DNA of 64,000 nucleotides, taken from the NCBI RefSeq assembly GCF_023921225.1, contig NZ_CP071527.1, positions 186,001 to 250,000 on the forward strand, read 5' to 3'. The notes below the pieces were generated by a model, which was not told the DNA's origin, ran no database searches, and worked only from the letters and a program-made list of their open reading frames with translations. Within the stretch, counting starts at the first letter, position 1. Every line of letters begins with the position of its first letter. Positions 47,009 to 55,685 of this stretch are shown piece after piece. The stretch comes from Legionella lytica (GTDB lineage Bacteria > Pseudomonadota > Gammaproteobacteria > Legionellales > Legionellaceae). The translations under genes were made by a program, and so were the position numbers.

Positions 47009-48157
47009 ATGAGCGAGCGACGATTGTTGTTCATAGTTAATGATGCAGCATTTTTTATCTCTCATCGTTTACCTTTGGCTCTTGCGGCTAAGGAAAATGG
47101 ATTTGAGGTACATGTCGCTACTCCTAAAGCTCAAGCTAGTGTACAGATTAAAGATGCCGGATTAATTTTTCATGCGATTCCTTTATCCCGCAGTGGTAAA
47201 AACCCTATTGCGGAATTGAAAAGTTTATTTGCTTTTTATCGTTTGATGCGTGCAGTGAAACCAGATTTAGTGCACTTAGTCACGATTAAGCCCATTTTAT
47301 ATGGTGGCTTAGTTGCGCGTATGCTGAAAGTCCCAGCAGTTGTGGCTGCAGTTTCTGGCCTAGGCTATTTATTCACCTCACAGCAAACCAAGACTAAGCT
47401 ATTGCGCCAGGGCGTAAGCCAATTATATAAACTTGCCCTTGGTCATGCTTATTTGAAGGTGATATTTCAAAATCCTGATGACCGCCAAGTCTTTTTGCAA
47501 AATGCTACCTGTACAGTGGATCAAACAATATTAATTCGTGGCTCCGGTGTGGATCTAAATGCTTATAAGGCCTTGCCAGAGCGCACTGATAAAATTGTGG
47601 TGGCGATGGTTTCACGCTTATTAAAAGATAAGGGTGTGTTGGAATATGTGGCGGCAGCCAAGCAGCTTAAAGCTGAGGGTATTGAGGCACAGTTTTTGTT
47701 AATTGGCGACATTGATGAAGGAAATCCAGCCTGCATTGATAAAGAGCAATTAGTCCAATGGCGTAATGAAGGCTTTATTGAACTATTGGGGTTTCGTGAT
47801 GATGTGGCCCAATTAATGGAGCAGGTGAATTTGGTCGTATTACCCTCTTATCGAGAAGGTTTACCCAAGGTATTGGTTGAAGCTGCAGCATGTGGGCGGG
47901 CGGTTATCACCACGGATGTTCCCGGTTGTCGCGATGCCATTGAGCCTAACCAAACGGGGTTACTAGTGCCCGCACGTAACAGCCAAGCATTGGCCTTAAC
48001 GATGAAGCAATTAATTGAAGATCATGCATATCGCCAACAATTAGGTAATGCTGGACGCGTATTGGCAGAGCGCGAGTTTGCTATAGAGCGGATTGTTGAT
48101 GCTCATCTTAATATTTACAAAGAGCTTTCTTTATCAACGCGAGGATGTAAATCATGA
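47009..48157 (+). CDS. GT4 glycosyltransferase (PglA-like)
   Basis: Predicted retaining glycosyltransferase, GT-B fold, 382 residues, acting on the cytoplasmic face of the inner membrane. The donor-binding block with YREGLPKVLVEAAACGRAV has the GT4 E-x7-E motif. The N-terminus FIVNDAAFFISHRLPLA resembles the PglA/WbpJ-like group that extends undecaprenyl-linked sugars. AGGAG precedes the ATG. Overlaps the next gene by 4 bp. Confidence 0.9.
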   Translation: MSERRLLFIVNDAAFFISHRLPLALAAKENGFEVHVATPKAQASVQIKDAGLIFHAIPLSRSGKNPIAELKSLFAFYRLMRAVKPDLVHLVTIKPILYGGLVARMLKVPAVVAAVSGLGYLFTSQQTKTKLLRQGVSQLYKLALGHAYLKVIFQNPDDRQVFLQNATCTVDQTILIRGSGVDLNAYKALPERTDKIVVAMVSRLLKDKGVLEYVAAAKQLKAEGIEAQFLLIGDIDEGNPACIDKEQLVQWRNEGFIELLGFRDDVAQLMEQVNLVVLPSYREGLPKVLVEAAACGRAVITTDVPGCRDAIEPNQTGLLVPARNSQALALTMKQLIEDHAYRQQLGNAGRVLAEREFAIERIVDAHLNIYKELSLSTRGCKS

Positions 48158-49266
48158 TTTGGGATTTACCCAATTTATTGGTATGCCTCATGATTGTTTT
48201 TGCCGCATACTTATTAGGTAAAATTAAGGCCTCGCATGCCTTTTGTTTGGCACTTCTCAGTTTTGTTCCCTTTTGTTTGAATGGGGTATTATTTGATCCT
48301 CGTTATATGCCAGATCAGTTTACGTATTGGCATATGCTCAGTGCTATAAGAGATTTTAACTACAACTCTAATTTCTATAATTCACGAGTCACTGAAGCTG
48401 CCTATATGTATGCCTTTTTTCCCTTACCTTTTGTCGAAACGGTAAATAGTCTGGGCTTTTTTAATAAGTTTTTAATGATTTCGGTATTTATTTGGGCCTC
48501 TGCAGTATTAAGACTACGTGGTTGGGTTTTATGGTTTTTATTATTTTATCCTAGCCTAATTTTATACAGCTCCTTAGGCTTGCGCGATATGTTGATTTGC
48601 ACGATGATGCTCCTGGCCTTATGGACCTTAATGCGTGGATGGTACGTATTTACGCTTATTTGCCTGATTTTACTGGTGCAAATAAAAATGCAAAACGCAT
48701 TATTGGTAGTACTCTTTTCTACCATCTATCTTTTTGATAAGTACAGTAATCTGCATTATTCCAAGAAACAATTGCTAGCGCTGCTTACTGTCTTTGGCGC
48801 TTTGTTTTATCTGGCGTTTCCCCTTCTGGTTGGCAAAATTGAATATTACCGCTTAAGCATGTATTTAGAAGATGGTGGCCAGTTGGCTGATTACCAAGCT
48901 ATTGTTAGCGTGGGAGATTGCATCTGGCAGATAGCCTTGGGGTTATTTCGGGCCTTGTTTTACCCTTTGCCGTGGATGGCAAAGACTAAATTGCAGTTGT
49001 TACAAGCGTTCGAAAATGTTGCTGTTGTCGGGATTCTGGCTGTGTTTACTTGGCGTTCTTATCAAGTACTACCAAAACAAACCTTAATGTGGTTTTGCTT
49101 TTTCCTTTCGGGGATGTGTATGTATGGTTTAATTGTTAGCAATGTGGGTACCATCGTTCGCTATAAATTGCCGTTCATCGTAGTGTATTTAATTTTCCTT
49201 AGCTACGAGCGTGTTCGATATAACCCAAAACAACTTCGTCCGCAGTCTTATGCATTGGCTAGTTAA
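48154..49266 (+). CDS. Wzy-like polysaccharide polymerase candidate
   Basis: 370 residues, about ten membrane helices, highly hydrophobic, with a periplasmic-type loop containing DPRYMPDQFTYW near residue 50 and another with YYRLSMYLEDGGQLADY near 230. No close family was recognised; polymerases are notoriously variable. The position among glycosyltransferases with Wzx and Wzz nearby makes a repeat-unit polymerase (EpsG/Wzy type) the best guess. ATGA overlap with the upstream gene. Confidence 0.72.
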   Translation: MIWDLPNLLVCLMIVFAAYLLGKIKASHAFCLALLSFVPFCLNGVLFDPRYMPDQFTYWHMLSAIRDFNYNSNFYNSRVTEAAYMYAFFPLPFVETVNSLGFFNKFLMISVFIWASAVLRLRGWVLWFLLFYPSLILYSSLGLRDMLICTMMLLALWTLMRGWYVFTLICLILLVQIKMQNALLVVLFSTIYLFDKYSNLHYSKKQLLALLTVFGALFYLAFPLLVGKIEYYRLSMYLEDGGQLADYQAIVSVGDCIWQIALGLFRALFYPLPWMAKTKLQLLQAFENVAVVGILAVFTWRSYQVLPKQTLMWFCFFLSGMCMYGLIVSNVGTIVRYKLPFIVVYLIFLSYERVRYNPKQLRPQSYALAS

Positions 49267-49294
49267 ATTATATGAATGCGAATAGGATATACAA

Positions 49295-50440
49295 ATGACT
49301 GACCCCAATAAGATTATCCATATTATCACTGGCTTAGAAGTAGGAGGGGCCGAGCAGATGCTCAAGCGTCTTTTACTGTCAGACCCCCATTCTATAGACA
49401 ATGCATTAGTTATTTCACTCAGTGGTTTGGGTACCATCGGTAAAACCTTGCAAGAACAGGGTTTCACGGTTCATGTATTTAATTTTAATCGCATATCAGC
49501 TATTCCTGCTAATTTTTGGGCTTTAGTTAAGTTACTAAAAGCGCATAAAAAGGCAATAATCCAAACCTGGATGTACCATGCTGATTTTTTTGGTGGCTTG
49601 GCGGCTCGTATGGCGGGGTGTAGCAATGTGATTTGGGGTATTCGCAATACTTATGTGCCTCGTAATAGCAGGATGACCTATGTGTTAATGCGGTTTTGTG
49701 CATTACTTTCTTATATGGTACCTAAAAAAATTATCTGTGTCGCAGAGGCGGCCAAAAGCACCCATGTATCTTATGGATATAATCAGAAAAAAATGTTGGT
49801 TATCCATAATGGTTTTGACTTTGCTCGCTTTGATGCGCGACAAATTGATGCAACTAAAGTACGACAAGAACTTGGGCTGGGGGCAGATGAGTTTGTTGTC
49901 GGTTGTGTTGGGCGCCTGCACTTGGATAAGGGACAAGATGTTTTTATTAATGCCGTCGCTCTTTTGGAGCGTGTGCATAATCAAAAGGTTCGTTTTTTAT
50001 TAGTTGGGCGTGGTTGTGATTACAACAATACTGAATTATTAAAACAGCTGGATTCTTTTGGCTTAGCCTCATCATTTCTTTTACTTGGTGAGCGCCACGA
50101 TATTCCCGAATGTTTGGCGGCTATGGACGTATTTTGCATGCCATCACGTACAGAAGGTTTTCCCAATGGCTTAGGCGAAGCCATGTCTATGGGATTAGCT
50201 TGTGTTGCCACTCATGTGGGTGATGCCAAGGTGTTGGCTGGTGATACCGCAGTAATCGTTGCTGCTGATGATCCGATGGCATTGGCAGCCGGATTAACCA
50301 AAGTCATTTGTATGCCCACGGAGCAACGCCGATTTTTAGGTGAAAAGGCCGCCATTCGTGTACGCGACCAGTTTTCTATAGACAGAGCTCGGGAACGCTT
50401 TTATGCGTTGTATCGGGACATTGAGGAGTTATCTCATTAA
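49295..50440 (+). CDS. GT4 glycosyltransferase
   Basis: Predicted GT-B glycosyltransferase, 381 residues. The acceptor-side glycine motif is GLEVGGAEQML; the donor site has VGRLHLDKGQD and SRTEGFPNGLGEAMSMG with the E-x7-E pattern. Linkage and sugar cannot be read. Its stop codon shares one base with the next start (TAATG), implying coupling. Confidence 0.9.
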   Translation: MTDPNKIIHIITGLEVGGAEQMLKRLLLSDPHSIDNALVISLSGLGTIGKTLQEQGFTVHVFNFNRISAIPANFWALVKLLKAHKKAIIQTWMYHADFFGGLAARMAGCSNVIWGIRNTYVPRNSRMTYVLMRFCALLSYMVPKKIICVAEAAKSTHVSYGYNQKKMLVIHNGFDFARFDARQIDATKVRQELGLGADEFVVGCVGRLHLDKGQDVFINAVALLERVHNQKVRFLLVGRGCDYNNTELLKQLDSFGLASSFLLLGERHDIPECLAAMDVFCMPSRTEGFPNGLGEAMSMGLACVATHVGDAKVLAGDTAVIVAADDPMALAAGLTKVICMPTEQRRFLGEKAAIRVRDQFSIDRARERFYALYRDIEELSH

Positions 50441-52365
50441 TGTGTGGATTTTCAGGTATTTTATCTCGAACGGATTGGGCATCTGGGGCAGAGCAATTGT
50501 TGTCTGCTATGTGTCTGTCTATTGCACATCGAGGTCCTGATGATCAGGGAATCTGGTTTGATGCTCAAGCTGGCATTGGATTAGCCCATACTCGCCTGGC
50601 TATTGTAGATTTATCTCCCGCAGGACATCAACCAATGGTCTCAGCCAATGGTCGTTACATGATTGTTTTTAATGGAGAAATTTATAATCATTTAAAACTT
50701 AGAGAAGAACTGGCATTGCCAACTTGGCGCGGTCATTCGGATACGGAAACATTGTTGGCAGGCTTTGAAGCCTGGGGTATTGAACAGACGATTGAACGTA
50801 GTATTGGTATGTTCGCGTTTGCCCTATGGGATAAACAGTCACAGACATTAACCTTAGGACGAGACAGGGCTGGCGAAAAACCGCTTTATTATGGTTGGCA
50901 GAATGAAGCCTTTCTTTTCGGCTCGGAATTAAAAGCACTCAAGGTACATCCTGATTTTAAAAAAGAACTTAATCCCGATGCTCTAGCTCTTTTTTTGCGT
51001 CATAACTACATTCCTGCACCTCATTCAATTTATAAAAACATTTATAAATTAGCTCCGGGCTCGTTCTTACAGCTTTCTTTAAAAACTCCACAGCCAGTAG
51101 TGAAAAATTATTGGTCCGCAACTCAGACGGCATTGACGGGTTTTTCCTCTCCGTTCAAAGGGGATGTGCATGAGGCGATTGATGAATTAGAGCGTCTGGC
51201 AAAAGATGCGATTGCCCAACAAATGATTGCTGATGTACCGCTTGGTGCATTTCTTTCTGGAGGTATTGATTCCTCCACCGTGGTGGCATTAATGCAAGCG
51301 CAATCATCACGACCTGTACGTACTTTTTCGATTGGCTTTCATGAAACGAATTATAATGAAGCAAAGTACGCTAAAGCGGTAGCTGATCATTTAGGAACCG
51401 AGCATACCGAGCTGTATGTAACGATTGAGGATGCTTTAGCGGTAATTCCCAAATTATCGACCCTATACGATGAGCCCTTTTCTGACTCATCGCAAATACC
51501 TACTTTTTTAGTTTCTGAATTGGCGAAGCAGCAAGTTACGGTAGCCTTAAGCGGTGATGCGGGGGATGAATTATTCTGTGGTTATAATCGTTATACGATG
51601 ACCTCAAAGTTGTGGAATAAAATTAATAAAGTACCTCTGCCCATACGTAGGGGAGCCGCCACAGTGATGCGGCAGCTCTCACCGCGAACCTGGGATCGTG
51701 TTTCCTCGGTTTTGCCCGTGTTGAAGCGTTATTCACAAGTCGGCAGCAAAGTGCATAAAGGTGCTTATGTCTTGGCCAGTGCTTCGGTGAATGAAGCTTA
51801 CCGTCGCTTGGTTTCTCATCATGATAAGCCTTACTCTTTATTAGTTTCTGAAGGCGTTGAGCCTGACGTGTTTATGGACCAACATCATGCTGATTTATCC
51901 CAGCTTGATGATGTCAATCGAATGATGGCCATGGATTTTGTTTCTTACTTGCCTGACGATATTTTAGTTAAAGTCGATCGCGCGGCAATGGGGGTATCTT
52001 TGGAGACACGCGTCCCATTTTTAGACCATCGCCTAATTGAATTTGCCTGGACCTTACCCTTGTCGATGAAATTACGCGATGGGCAAAGTAAATGGCCGTT
52101 ACGTCAATTATTAGATCGCTATGTTCCTCGCACCTTAATCGAACGTCCGAAAATGGGTTTTTCCATTCCGTTATCAGAGTGGTTACGAGGCCCTTTGCGT
52201 GAGTGGGCCGAGACATTGCTCAATGAGCAACGCCTACAAAAAGAGGGTATTTTCAACTCCACAGCAATACGCTTGATGTGGCAACAACACCTACATGGCA
52301 AAGGCAACTTCTCCGCACTGTTATGGAATATCCTAATGTTTCAAGCCTGGTGGGAAGCCCAATAA
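50440..52365 (+). CDS. Glutamine-dependent asparagine synthase family amidotransferase
   Basis: 641 residues: N-terminal glutaminase with Cys2 (MCGFSGIL), then a synthetase domain with the ATP pyrophosphatase loop LSGGIDSSTV. It could be asparagine synthase AsnB, but its place at the end of a polysaccharide operon with a WbpO-like dehydrogenase suggests a WbpS-like role: amidating a uronic acid sugar. The final residues and stop codon are copied in a downstream tandem duplication, where they are broken. Confidence 0.88.
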   Translation: MCGFSGILSRTDWASGAEQLLSAMCLSIAHRGPDDQGIWFDAQAGIGLAHTRLAIVDLSPAGHQPMVSANGRYMIVFNGEIYNHLKLREELALPTWRGHSDTETLLAGFEAWGIEQTIERSIGMFAFALWDKQSQTLTLGRDRAGEKPLYYGWQNEAFLFGSELKALKVHPDFKKELNPDALALFLRHNYIPAPHSIYKNIYKLAPGSFLQLSLKTPQPVVKNYWSATQTALTGFSSPFKGDVHEAIDELERLAKDAIAQQMIADVPLGAFLSGGIDSSTVVALMQAQSSRPVRTFSIGFHETNYNEAKYAKAVADHLGTEHTELYVTIEDALAVIPKLSTLYDEPFSDSSQIPTFLVSELAKQQVTVALSGDAGDELFCGYNRYTMTSKLWNKINKVPLPIRRGAATVMRQLSPRTWDRVSSVLPVLKRYSQVGSKVHKGAYVLASASVNEAYRRLVSHHDKPYSLLVSEGVEPDVFMDQHHADLSQLDDVNRMMAMDFVSYLPDDILVKVDRAAMGVSLETRVPFLDHRLIEFAWTLPLSMKLRDGQSKWPLRQLLDRYVPRTLIERPKMGFSIPLSEWLRGPLREWAETLLNEQRLQKEGIFNSTAIRLMWQQHLHGKGNFSALLWNILMFQAWWEAQ

Positions 52366-52533
52366 AGCTTCATTTCGCCTCATGAGTAGGCTGGGCTGAA
52401 AAGTCCAGCAGCACAATGCTTATCCGCACTGTTATGCAATATCTTCATGTTTCAAGCCTGATGGGAAGCCTAATAAAGTTTCATTTCGCCTCATGAGTAG
52501 GCTGGGCTGTAAAGCCCAGCAGCACAACGCGTG
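52312..52533. repeat. 111-bp tandem duplication including asnB-like 3' end
   Basis: Unit 1 (52312-52422) starts in the gene at TCCGCACTG; unit 2 (52423-52533) restarts with the same TCCGCACTG. Unit 2 keeps the codons for SALL-NI-MFQA, but a TGG to TGA change stops it. Both units carry a GCTGGGCT palindrome. Confidence 0.92.
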
Positions 52534-52569
52534 CCACTTTCCAATGCTGGGCTTTACAGCCCAGCCTAC
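52386..52569. repeat. Three GCTGGGCT palindromes
   Basis: Copies at 52386-52410, 52497-52521 and, inverted, 52545-52569. Each begins or ends with GTAGG/CCTAC and has a stem CTGGGCT/AGCCCAG. The last two face each other as at 14.9 kb. They separate the convergent asnB-like and wzx genes. Confidence 0.92.
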
Positions 52570-52588
52570 ATAGACAAAGAAGGAATTT

Positions 52589-54139
52589 TCAAGACAACGT
52601 CGAAGAAGAAGGTTTAACCCGCACTCGCGCATCAAAAAACTTCCGCAACAGACCAACTACAAAGGAAAACTTAATCAACAACAAATTTAACAACACCGAA
52701 CTCAGAGAAATAAAACCAATCTTCAAAATCCAAGTGAGTTTATCATCCGGTCTCGCAAGCAAACCATTCAAGGTAGCAACCGTCAGCAAAGAAAGTAACA
52801 CTACAGGCAGCAAATCCACGCATAACCAACGCAGATGAGTATTCTTTATAAAGCGACGATGCACAAATGCCGTCCAGATAAGAAAGAAGCTAATGTTCGC
52901 TAAGAACCATACCTTAGCCGCACCAATCATCCCAAAGTGCAGTGTTGCCCAGATGATAGACGGAATTAGCACCAAGGCAAAACAGGTATTGCCAATCAAA
53001 TGCAAACGCATCGTGCCATTCGCATACTGTAAGTAATAGGGAAAGGTCGTAAATGCCAAGGCTGCATTTCCAAGAGCATACAAACGTAAGACCGGTGCCG
53101 TTGCTGTGGCCACACTAAGGTTATTCGTCCATAACCAAAGCACTTGTTCTGGAAAAAAGGCTAAAACAATACTGGCCGGAATCGTAATTGACGCAACAAA
53201 CTGCGTGGCTTGACGATACAAAGTAAGCAGCTCCTTATCTTTACCTTCGGCCTTCAATTTAGCCAAACGAGGTTGTAGTACCATACTAAAGGGTGCACTA
53301 AAGAGCATAACCCCACTGGCAGCCAGAACCCCTAAAGTAAAATAACCATACTCGGTAAGGGATAATAATTTAGAAAGAATCAATTTATCCGTTTGTGTGA
53401 TGACTATCCAAATAGAGGAAGTTACCGCAATACTTAATGCAAAAGGGAGAATTGGTTTGATGCTCGCTACTAGAGCAGCAAGTCTCCATGAGAGTTTTTG
53501 TCCCTGAGGTAGGCTTGGAAATTCGCGAATGGCTTTGCTGGCAAGGAAGACTAACTCAAAAAGCGAGATAATGATTTGATAAAGAAAGAATAAAAAGGGC
53601 GTGGTGCCTATATAGATTAAAACCAATAAGACGCCCAAGTAGCGTAATGTAGTAAAGACCCAGGTGTAATAACTTAACCACACAAAACGTTCCGCACCGA
53701 TTACCGTATAGCGGTATAAACCACACATCCAGCGTAAGCCGATACTGGCGGCCATTAATTGTAAGGCAACTTGGATTTCATGGGCGGGTATGGTTTGTGC
53801 TTGTAGCCAGGAGTGAGATATGTACGGAGCCAGTAAAAATAAGCTCCCTGCACCAACAAACATAATAATGAAAAACAGTAACTGCAGTACTCGCAATAAT
53901 TCGCGGTAGTTTTGTGCACTGATAGCACCCGCTCGCATGCGTGCGGTTTCGCGAGAAATACTGGGACTTAAACCTAAATCAAGGACATTGAACCAACTTT
54001 GTAACGCGGTAAAAAAACCAACTAGTCCATAAGCCTCTGCCCCCATGTATTTGAGGTATAGAGGTAAGATGAGTATGCCCGCCAAGGTCATATAAATTTG
54101 ACTGGCATAATTTGCAATAAGGTTTTTTTTAAAACTCAC
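52589..54139 (-). CDS. wzx: Wzx-like oligosaccharide flippase
   Basis: Predicted MATE/MVF-type polysaccharide transporter of 516 residues with 12-14 helices, starting NLIANYASQIYMTLAGILILPLYLKYMG, the usual N-terminal pattern (shown as family feature). It would flip undecaprenyl-linked repeat units across the inner membrane. Oriented opposite to the operon, convergent with the asnB-like gene. C-terminal tail is basic. Confidence 0.88.
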   Translation of the reverse strand: MSFKKNLIANYASQIYMTLAGILILPLYLKYMGAEAYGLVGFFTALQSWFNVLDLGLSPSISRETARMRAGAISAQNYRELLRVLQLLFFIIMFVGAGSLFLLAPYISHSWLQAQTIPAHEIQVALQLMAASIGLRWMCGLYRYTVIGAERFVWLSYYTWVFTTLRYLGVLLVLIYIGTTPFLFFLYQIIISLFELVFLASKAIREFPSLPQGQKLSWRLAALVASIKPILPFALSIAVTSSIWIVITQTDKLILSKLLSLTEYGYFTLGVLAASGVMLFSAPFSMVLQPRLAKLKAEGKDKELLTLYRQATQFVASITIPASIVLAFFPEQVLWLWTNNLSVATATAPVLRLYALGNAALAFTTFPYYLQYANGTMRLHLIGNTCFALVLIPSIIWATLHFGMIGAAKVWFLANISFFLIWTAFVHRRFIKNTHLRWLCVDLLPVVLLSLLTVATLNGLLARPDDKLTWILKIGFISLSSVLLNLLLIKFSFVVGLLRKFFDARVRVKPSSSTLS

Positions 54140-54314
54140 TTCAATCCTGGCTTGCGAAAAGTCGATTACATACTGCCTGCACTAAGGGATGATAATACGT
54201 AATTTTTCCTTTCTGTCAACAGCCACTAAAGCCTATTCTTTGACAAAGGAAGCATTAGTATTTAGTATCCCGCCTACATTCTTTTTCGTTAATCCATGAC
54301 TGGAGTAGTGAACG

Positions 54315-55361
54315 ATGCAAACAGAAGGCGTTGGTGATAACCGTGATCTCAGTATGATGGACATGTTACGTATTTTTTATCAGAACAAGGTATTGATTGG
54401 TTTATGCACCGTACTCGGTTTCGCATTAGGTTGTGCGGCTATTTATTTTAGTAAGCCAGTCTATGAGGCTAAAATTAAACTAATTTCGGCAAGTGAAGGG
54501 GAGATTGCGGAACTTAATCAAGGGCGATCTTGGGATAATTCACCCTTACAGCCGCTCACGGTTAAAGACGTTAATCATGTGTTTAATGACGTTTTACAAT
54601 CAGAAGAAGCGAAACACTATTTCTTTGAACATTATTATCTGCCTGCATTACCTGCAAGCGTAAAAGAAGGGCGTACTATAACTCAACTGTATACAGCTTT
54701 TTCGCACATTTTTGCCGTTGTTCCCGATCCGAAAAAAACGAATGACCGTTTTCTAAAATATACAGTCGCAATTCAGGGGAGCGATGCCAAGCAGGTAACA
54801 ATATGGCTAACGCAATTTATTAGTGTTGTAAAGTCACAATCTCTAAATGCTTTATTAAAAGACATGCAGCAGCAGAATGCCGTGGTGGTAAATAATTTGC
54901 GTCATCAAATCGACATTGCACGCAAAACAGCGCGCGCTAAACGCCAAGACCGTATCACCCGGTTAAAAGAGAAAGTTCACACGCTGCAGTTAGCGAGCGC
55001 TCGCACCTTTTGGGATGATGAAGCAATAATGAATGATGCCAATGAATCTCCATTCACTATGGAAATGATGCAGGCGGAAATAAAAAATTTATCCAAACGA
55101 ACATCGGATGATGCCTTCATTCCTAACTTACGTGACTTGCAAGCAAAACTCTCATTTTATCAGTCATTTAAGATTGATGTAGATAAGGTTTCAGTGTTCC
55201 ACGAAGATGGTGTTCTGGCCGTCCCCGTCGATCCGATTGCCCCCAGGAAAAGATTAATGCTTATGGTGTCTTTAGTTTCGGGAATGTTTGTAGGAATCCT
55301 CTTGGTTATGCTGCAAATAGCCTGGCGTAAAAATACAGCGAACATAGCCCGTATTAGTTGA
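54315..55361 (+). CDS. wzz: Wzz-like chain-length determinant
   Basis: Polysaccharide co-polymerase, 348 residues: N-terminal helix (about 31-51), large periplasmic coiled-coil domain (about 55-310) and a C-terminal helix (about 318-340) preceded by the Pro-rich motif VPVDPIAPRKR. It sets chain length with the Wzy polymerase. Divergent from wzx. The last residues (ARIS) and stop codon lie in a dispersed palindrome; no Wzz protein needs this tail. Confidence 0.88.
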   Translation: MQTEGVGDNRDLSMMDMLRIFYQNKVLIGLCTVLGFALGCAAIYFSKPVYEAKIKLISASEGEIAELNQGRSWDNSPLQPLTVKDVNHVFNDVLQSEEAKHYFFEHYYLPALPASVKEGRTITQLYTAFSHIFAVVPDPKKTNDRFLKYTVAIQGSDAKQVTIWLTQFISVVKSQSLNALLKDMQQQNAVVVNNLRHQIDIARKTARAKRQDRITRLKEKVHTLQLASARTFWDDEAIMNDANESPFTMEMMQAEIKNLSKRTSDDAFIPNLRDLQAKLSFYQSFKIDVDKVSVFHEDGVLAVPVDPIAPRKRLMLMVSLVSGMFVGILLVMLQIAWRKNTANIARIS

Positions 55362-55367
55362 TACGGG
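55348..55367 (+). repeat. CCCGTATTAG palindrome, copy 4
   Basis: CCCGTAT and ATACGGG form a stem over the wzz stop codon (TGA at 55359-55361), followed by TTTC. It is a shortened copy of the family at 13382, 25696 and 40129. Confidence 0.85.
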
Positions 55368-55401
55368 TTTCATCCACAATCTCCTATGTATTTATTTCCA
55401 T

Positions 55402-55426
55402 CACTACCGTATTTTTTACGGTAGTG
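55402..55426. repeat. 10-bp perfect hairpin
   Basis: CACTACCGTA and TACGGTAGTG pair around five T residues. No T-tract follows; may be a decayed palindrome or a wzz terminator. Confidence 0.6.
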
Positions 55427-55622
55427 GCAAATTCTCTCTTTTACTAAAAAAGATAGGGCTGCACAATATGAAATGGTTCCTGCCTCCGTAACCAACTATA
55501 AATTAGAGCGTGATCAGTTTTACTCAAAAGCGAGATTTTTTGTTTCTCAAAGCGATATTTCCTTCATCAAAGCTTCAAAGGAACGTGATGATGAGTTAAA
55601 GTTATCGATGAGTATACGATAA
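55425..55622 (+). pseudogene. Open-frame remnant without proper start
   Basis: A 65-codon open frame follows the hairpin. Its first ATG is at 55473 and would give 49 residues (MVPASVTNYKLERDQFY...), with no good ribosome binding site. Charged composition is protein-like. It may be the 3' remnant of a lost gene; I recognise no family. Confidence is low. Confidence 0.3.
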
Positions 55623-55623
55623 C

Positions 55624-55654
55624 AAAAAAATTACCGCGGCTTGCCGCGGTAATT
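55624..55654 (-). terminator. Terminator of tkt-gap-pgk-pyk operon (ATTACCGCGG palindrome, copy 3)
   Basis: On the minus strand AATTACCGCGGC, AA loop, GCCGCGGTAATT, then seven T's in total: a textbook Rho-independent terminator built from the dispersed ATTACCGCGG repeat. Confidence 0.92.
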
Positions 55655-55685
55655 CACTCTTTAGATGAAAATAGGTATCGGAGGT

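Larger units (their letters stand above)
55362..55685. other. Intergenic region wzz/pyk
   Basis: A 324-bp region between convergent genes. It contains a strong hairpin (55402-55426), an open reading remnant (55425-55622) and the terminator of the pyk operon (55624-55654). Confidence 0.7.
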
